This document shows, one piece after another, positions 57,991-64,000 of a DNA stretch of 64,000 bases (positions within the stretch are counted from its first letter, which is position 1; each line of letters starts with the position of its first letter). Source of the stretch: Amborella trichopoda (lineage: Eukaryota > Streptophyta > Magnoliopsida > Amborellales > Amborellaceae); contig NW_006498192.1 of assembly GCF_000471905.2 (NCBI RefSeq), forward strand, positions 1,044,301 to 1,108,300, given 5' to 3'. The notes below the pieces were generated by a model. It was not told the DNA's origin. It did not search any database and was given only the letters and a program-made list of their open reading frames with translations. The position numbers were made by a program, and so were the translations under genes.

Positions 57991-60900
57991 GATTATTTCC
58001 TGAAGTTTATCGGTCGTAGCTTGTCCACCTTCTTCCCATTCTTCTGGGGCCTCTTGCAACTCCTCATCCGCAGACTCAGAAGGCCTTTCATCAACCTCGA
58101 ATGCAAAGACCTGCGATCCTGACATCTCTACTTCGAGTAGGGCTCCAGTGTGGGACATGATTTTTGTGCTATTCACGGAGGGGTCAACCTCAAGCATGGA
58201 TCAGATATCAGGCTGCAGGGGCTCAATTTGAGAGTAATAGAAGAGTTGTGACCCAGCGATTGTAGGGCCAGAAGCACCCTCACAAGAATCAATCAGTCTT
58301 TGAATAGACCTCTACCCCATGCTAGCTCATGCTTCGTGGATCTGTACCATGTGACAGGCTTCCTGAGAATAGAAGCTCTGTCCTCTTGATTCTTTCATCA
58401 TCTGCTCAAACTCAGGCTCAGGAGGCCACTAGGGTCTCTATGGCTTTGACCTTTTATGCTTCTTTATGGAAGAAGATGGCTCTGACCTGGCTCGAGTCGC
58501 CAGGGCGTCAGCAACGGTCAAAAATCCAGCCGCTTTGTCTAGTGTCTTTCTTAGCCACCTCCGATGCATCGTAATTATATTAGATCCCTCGAGTTATCTG
58601 TCAAGAGCCTCGAAGTTTGGGCATTTCAGGATTGTACCTGTAGGGGACATAGAAGAAGAAGCAGAAGAAGAAGTGGAGAAAGAAGAAGAGGTGGGGAGCT
58701 TTTAAGGTCATCCTCCTCATCCGATGGATCTGGGTAGCTTTTTACGTCATCACCAGAGTTGGACATGTGCAGGAGGTCTTTTGGGTCTTCCTCCTACTTG
58801 GACCGTTGGGGGGTGATTTAATTGTCGTCACCAGTATTGGAGGTGCCCCGAGTAGTAGATGGCCCGGGAATGTCCTCTTGATGAGAGGAAGGAATAAGAT
58901 TGATGGTGTTAGGGATGAAGTCTTTTAAAGTAGGCAATGGGGGGAGGGGCTTGTGAAATTCTTGCTCAAATGGTGGTTGAGGAGCCTTGTTCCTTTGTCG
59001 AGCAGCCCTTGGAGCTCGTCTCCTCTTAATTGACTTTGGGGGTGCTTGATCCATCCTACTAGGTTTGTGAACAACCCTAGCCTGACGATTTGCTTCTCGT
59101 TTTAAATACTTGAGTCTGCTCCTCCCGTGATAGACTCTCCATGGTTGGGAAGTCGAGAGTTCAGCGGGATCAGAGGCATCCTTACAAGAATCTTGCATTG
59201 AAACACCCTTTTGGATGGGAATACTGGCTTGTGGGTGTTCAGCGTAAGTAATGTGACCTCTCTAGACTTTTTTCACCACCATAGCTTCAAACCCAAAGCA
59301 TTCGCTAAGCTCGTGGCCCCATATATGATGGTACGGGCACCAGTGATTCTCTGTTCCCTGAGCAGGAGGCTTGGGTTGCCTTGCCGGCTTTGGTGTGATG
59401 AGTCCTTGTTGGAGCATCATACTAAACAGAGCATGAAGGATGTCTAATGGTAGCTCATCAGAAGAGAGTTGACCCTCATTTTCCTCCTGTACTATCACCA
59501 CGTGGGAAGCCTCTATTGCTCCAAATGCTTTCTTAAGTTCTTCGAGCTTGATTTGACCCTTTTGGATCAAAGCCTCGATGATATCTTTAAGTCTCGATGT
59601 TCGCTTGTGAGAGGGGGTAAGGGACGGAATTGTCCTGTGAGGCAGGAGGAGGAGGCTGCCTTGGAGCTACATCATCCGAGTGGTGGGAGTTGGCCTCATG
59701 GTTAGCCGAGTGTCGTATAGTTTCCATGCGATCTTTCTTCTCGATCATGGCATGCATCATGTCTTCAAACCTGTTCATGTGCTCTTCTTGAGAGTTGTTG
59801 GGTTCATTTATGACCATAACGCTGACCGTTTCTTTAGGGAGGTCAGCCTCTGGTGCGGTTGTAAGCTTCTGAGCCTGACAGGTCGTGCGGGACAGTTCGG
59901 TCAACATGGGCTTAGCGCGCCCAGACTAAACTCGAGTCTTATATGCCGACCGAATGAGGACCGATTCTCGACGGTCTTGAGACTGTGGCGGCTGAGTGGT
60001 CGGGTCATCTTCTGTGACACTGACCACTGTGACTCAAAGAGGGTAGAATAGATTTTCGAGAGGGAGGCCCTTGGAGTAAGGTGCCCCGACGTTTTTGATC
60101 AGCTCCTTAGTGTTGTCCTCTGTCTTACTTGCGCTTGAGATTGCGATAGACCTGTTTCCAAAATTGGGACCAGGGTCGAGGTTGGCCCACCTTCTTAAAG
60201 CATAAGAGAGTCATGTCCATAAGATGGGGCAGCGAATGTGGACCATGGATCGCTAGCTTGGGCTGCTGCCTTGGAAGTCGTAGAACTTCATCAATCATCA
60301 AGCCTTTGCCCCGGGCTCTTTTGTGGGCTCCAAAGGCATGGCTGACCTGACGAGGCTGACTGAGGATGGTACTCTTAGGGAAAACCTTCGAGTACCAAGT
60401 CTTGAGGTTTTCGCTGGGAGAAGAAGGGGCAGAGGGAATGGGGATCGGCTCTCGACAATGTTTGAGTCAGGAGCAAGAAGCGATCTGAGAAGGTGACGCA
60501 TGTGCACTCCTTGAAGTAGAATTTCGGGTAACTGGGGGGTTAGCCCGGGCTCGAACAGATGGTCCAGCCTTAGGAGGCCGAGAACCTTGAGCACGTGTCT
60601 ATAAGGGAACAAGAGGGAGCCTACCCCTTACATGGTGTGCTAGTGTGTGCCGAGAGGAAGGACGAGAGGATCATCTCCCGTGTACTCGGGTTGGCACAGC
60701 GATGGCGTTGCCCCAAGTGGTGGAATGCACATGAATACGCACAGGTCTTGGCCCAAGGAGGCTTGATCCTAGATGCATACTCAAGGTAACACGGGTTGCC
60801 CCGAGGTGTGGCTCGAGTGGATGACCCACGAGCCTTAGGGTGTGTGTGAGAGGTGAAGGCCCCAAGGTCTCCTCCTCGATGTGTTGAGTCCCTAATCATA

Positions 60901-61094
60901 GAGACCCAAGGTGGTGCAGGAACATAGGGGGTGGCATTGCGGCGACCCACAGGAGCAAGGGCAACTTACTTGCCCTTTGTGAAAGAGGACAGGGTAGCAT
61001 TTCGGCATACCTCAGCAATACGACCTGTAAGAGACTTGCCAATAACAGGGTGCAAGCTGTAAATGGTAGCTAACGAACTGCCAATGCAAGGTGC
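57991..61094 (-). pseudogene. gag: Degenerate gag of element E with capsid deletion
   Basis: N-terminal pieces at 60950-60298. The frame 59907-59587 covers the NRFEDMMHAMIEKKDRMETI block and then, at SQANIET, jumps directly to LKDIIEALIQKGQIKLEELKK (59570 onward). About 1 kb, including the whole capsid-like region and first knuckle, is missing compared with A, C and D. The second knuckle CPYHHIWGHELSEC (about 59350-59300) is intact. A 69-residue frame (58197-57988) is the gag-RT linker ending in EEWEEGGQATTDKLQE. There is no protease. Confidence 0.82.
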
Positions 61095-61269
61095 ACGGTA
61101 ACTCAGACCAGCACAGCGGCAATACTACTTGATGACAGAATACCAACCAGCCTCACGCAATGGCCAGTCTGACGTGGCAGTAAGATGGGCACGGTAACTC
61201 AGACCAGCACAACGACAATACCGCTCGACAACGAGACTACCATGACAGTACTAGACTTGGCCTATCCCT

Positions 61270-62395
61270 TGGTCAAATGAAAGAGAAGAAGAGAGAGAAG
61301 AAAGATAGGGAAGAAAAGGAAGAGAAAAGAAGAAAAGAGAAGGAGAAAAGAAGACGAGACGAGAAGAAAATAGAGAAGAGAGAGGAGAGAAGAAGAGAAG
61401 AGGTGAAGAAGAAGAAAGAGATGAAGAAGAGAAGAGAAGACGAGAGGAGGTGTGAGAGAAAGAAGAGAGAGATGAAAATGAAGGGAGAAAAATGGACGGA
61501 TATAGGATTCCACCATCTATGACAAAAGAGAGAGGAAAGAGAGGAGGGGAGAGAAGAAACATGGACGGCGATGGGCTTCTGCCGTCCATGACAGAGGGAA
61601 GCAAAAGAGAGAAAACATGGATGGCGATAGGCTTCCGCCATCCATGACAGGAAAGAGAGAAGAGAGAAAAAATATGGACGACAATAGGCTTCCGCTATCC
61701 ATGACAGTTGTCCATGATAGGAGAAAGAGAAGAAAGAAAATATGGATGGTGATAGACTCCGCCGTCCATGACAGAGGAAAGAGAAGAGAGAGAAAATATG
61801 GATGATAATAAGCTTCCACCGTCTATGATAGAGGAAAGAGAAGAGAGAAAAAACATGGACGACGATAAGCTTCTGTCATCCATGACAGGGGAGAGAGAAG
61901 AGAGAAAACATAGACAGCGATAGGTTTCTGCCGTCCTTGACAAAGAGAGAGAAACCTGGAAAGAGACTCGGCCCACCACTCAAGTTAAGGTCCGACCCAC
62001 TATTCATGTTCTAAGAGACAAGGAAGCACAAAGAGTCTCATGCACAGCGATGTGTTCCACCATGCATGGTTAATGAGGAGAGAGAAAGGAATGATTAGAG
62101 AGAGGGAAGGCAAGACAAAGAAGAGAGAGAAAGGGAGAAAGAGAGACATGCACAGTGATGCTTGCCACGCATGTTTAAGGCAACGAGGAGAGAGATAGAG
62201 AGAAGAAGAAGAAGTTGAGAGAGTGATAGAAGAGGAGAGAGAAAGAATGAATGAAGAGGAGAGAGAAACAAAGAAAGAAGAGGAGAGAGAAAGAGGAGAG
62301 AGAAAGAGAAGGGAGAAAGAGGAGAGAGAGAACGAAGAGGTAGAGAGAGAAAGAAGAGGTAGAAAGAGAGGGTAAAAGAGGAGAGAGATAGAGTT
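61270..62395 (-). repeat. U5 polypyrimidine tracts and hairpin array of LTR6, different arm sequence
   Basis: GA-rich on the plus strand at 61270-61480 and 62170-62395. Between 61500 and 61980 about eight units carry long hairpins. At 61616-61646 CATGGATGGCG pairs with CGCCATCCATG (11 perfect pairs). At 61560-61590 CATGGACGGC pairs with GCCGTCCATG (10 perfect pairs). In the sense of the element the loop is GAAGCCTAT, the same as in LTR1-4, while the arms are unrelated to theirs. Confidence 0.88.
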
Positions 62396-62482
62396 ACCTA
62401 CATCTAGGGATACCAGACTTTTTCTTCACTCTCCTCTCTCTCTCCAAGACGTACCCATAATTTCAATACAAAAATCTCAATT

Positions 62483-62542
62483 TTTATTCATCCAATCGAA
62501 GCTTGTGTAGAACCTTTTAATTAGGTTCAGCATGTATTTATA
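62483..62542 (-). promoter_or_regulatory. TATA box and AATAAA of LTR6
   Basis: TATAAATA at 62542-62535 and AATAAA at 62488-62483 on the minus strand, the same spacing as in LTR3 and LTR4. Preserved in sequence although the element is disabled. Confidence 0.6.
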
Positions 62543-63845
62543 GAATGAGGCCCAAAACATGGGTGGATGCCCAAAATCTACCCTAATTGATGATAATTAC
62601 AATTTATTTAAATTAAAATAAAAATCTAAAAATAGGGGCAAAATGATGGATTTTCCCTGCTCAACATTTCATGGAATTCTAAAACAGTCCCTACTGCTGC
62701 CCTAGAATGTGTGTGATCTTCCATGGTTGATTCGGGGTTGCTCTGGCACCCATTTGACAAAACGATTATTACTTTCTTGTTGGGATCGGCATGACGATCG
62801 ACTTGATACGAACTTCGAACCACGAATCGTATTTTTAGGCCACAATCATGCGACTCGAAATTTGGATGGACCTTGAAAACTTTTGATCAATATTGTGCTC
62901 ATTACTTGATTTTTTTCGCATTTTCTTTGATGAATTGCACTGAGCATGCCATCATGATTGCGTTACAACAAACGCAGCTCGATTTCGTGCCCGGACAAAG
63001 ATTTTACGATCTCAGGGTTTTGGCCAGAATCTGAATTCAGGCGACCGGAATTACAACAACTTTATTAGCTTCACATGTGAAATCTGACTGTACATCACGT
63101 ACGGAGCAATGGTAGCCCTGAACCTCACACACACGATAAAACTAGTCTCACATTGATTAGATGTACGAGCATCGTGATATGGCCTCTCGAGTGATATGTA
63201 TCGCTATTGAATTTCCTGCAACTTTTGTCGCGAATCTCCAACTTCTAACTTTTCTCCCTGCTCGGGTGTCTTCAAGGGGCATGTCAAATATCAAACGCTC
63301 GTCTTGACAAGACGAACACGCTGGCAAAATTTAAACGTGATCCGACTCGGAACGATGAAGATATGGCTCCCAAAAGTCACTGCCAAAAACTGTAAAAACA
63401 GTCACCATTAATGGTGATCTGGTGTAAGGAGGGCGCACAAGAATAGTGTGCGGCCTACCCCTTTTCAGTATTTTGCCTATAACTTTGTCCTAGAGCACCT
63501 GATTAAGCCTAAACTTGTCCCATAGGGGTTTTCGACCATGCCGGATCGAACGATGGTGGTTCCACAATCATTTGATGCTCCGTTAAAAGGTTTTAGTTAT
63601 AGGGTCCGTTTCAGGGTGCTAGAGGTTGATTTTCCCGAAACTGTTTCTTTGTGTTCACTGCCTTAGGCATGTCGAATTGCAACAAAACTTGGCAGGTGGC
63701 TTTCTGAAGTTTTCATTAAGATTTTCACTCGTTTTGGGTCAACTTTGAGACTGTCAAAAATTCCATTGTATATCAGGACTTTATTGACCAGCTTCTCTTT
63801 TATTCCACATCGAGGACCCAAGGTGCTAAAAAATACCTTCAAGCA

Positions 63846-64000
63846 TATAAATCTTGGATAGCTACTTTAACATTATCTCGTATAGTGTAGTGGAGTTATA
63901 AGAAACATTGATTCTCTTACACTTGGTCACTAGGGTTGGGGTCATCCTGAGTCAACACATAGTGTTCGGGTTGTGAGGAGCTTTCATCTCTCTCTCTCTC
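63846..64000. other. Unassigned flank of element E
   Basis: No similarity to the retrotransposon family was noticed. It begins TATAA, which would be the target duplication of E, and ends in a CT run. Too short to say more. Confidence 0.4.

Larger units (their letters stand above)
57675..63845 (-). mobile_element. Element E: oldest retrotransposon of the nest (minus), cut by element D
   Basis: In its own direction: truncated LTR6, gag with an internal deletion, the short gag-RT linker and the first part of RT, where element D starts. The rest of E should continue beyond the far end of D, outside the window. The PBS and the last part of the 5' LTR are deleted at about 61095. Confidence 0.85.
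61095..63845 (-). repeat. LTR6: truncated 5' LTR of element E
   Basis: On the minus strand it starts TGCTTGAAGG at 63845 and shares the full U3 with the other copies. It breaks off at about 61095, roughly 0.5 kb before the usual end, fused to gag sequence matching GGCACCTTGCATCGGCAG in C. The PBS is lost. Confidence 0.88.

Overview
This window is plant nuclear repetitive DNA. I found no host gene, tRNA, rRNA or CRISPR array. Everything I can identify belongs to old, related copies of one very long Ty3/gypsy LTR retrotransposon family of the Tat lineage. The evidence is a gag with CX2HX4HX4C knuckles, a retropepsin with a DGGS active site, RT, an RNase H, a second (archaeal-type) RNase H, a DD35E integrase with a GPF motif, a primer binding site matching the 3' end of plant tRNA-Arg(ACG), LTRs of about 2.96 kb, an antisense extra ORF, and a long 3' UTR with tandem repeats. 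The host is a seed plant with a large, slowly purged genome. I cannot name the species.

Layout. Element A (+, 1-15172, 5' end outside the window) has gag, protease, a short linker, an antisense plant-mobile-domain-like ORF, a 3' UTR with arrays, and LTR1. Element B (+, 15173-27724) starts abruptly inside the protease region, repeats the same order and ends in LTR2. A 1.15 kb minus-strand piece (27725-28879) is the severed tail of element D. Element C (+, 28885-46893) is complete in outline: LTR3, PBS, gag, an assembly gap at 36231-36589, RT/RH, aRH, INT, 3' UTR, LTR4. It is flanked by the 5-bp target duplication GGACT. Element D (minus) resumes at 46899 with the end of its integrase and runs to its PBS and 5' LTR (LTR5, 54728-57674). 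Element E (minus) runs from an interrupted RT at 57675 through gag to a truncated LTR6 ending at 63845. The last 155 bases are unassigned flank.

The order of insertion can be read directly. D sits in the RT of E, and C sits just behind the integrase of D. The copies form two structural classes that share gag, 3' UTR and LTR. A and B carry protease and the antisense ORF but no RT/INT. C, D and E pass from gag to RT with no room for the protease segment, and C and D carry integrase. All reading frames are broken by stops and shifts, so the genes are listed as pseudogenes.

Two non-coding structures stand out. First, the U5 part of each LTR holds tandem hairpins with a constant AAGCCTA loop; their arms change between units and between LTRs yet stay complementary. 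Second, the 3' UTR of A, B and C holds repeated motifs close to TCCCCAGTGGAGTCG, which is the reverse complement of the family's own primer binding site and the same sense as the 3' end of tRNA-Arg.
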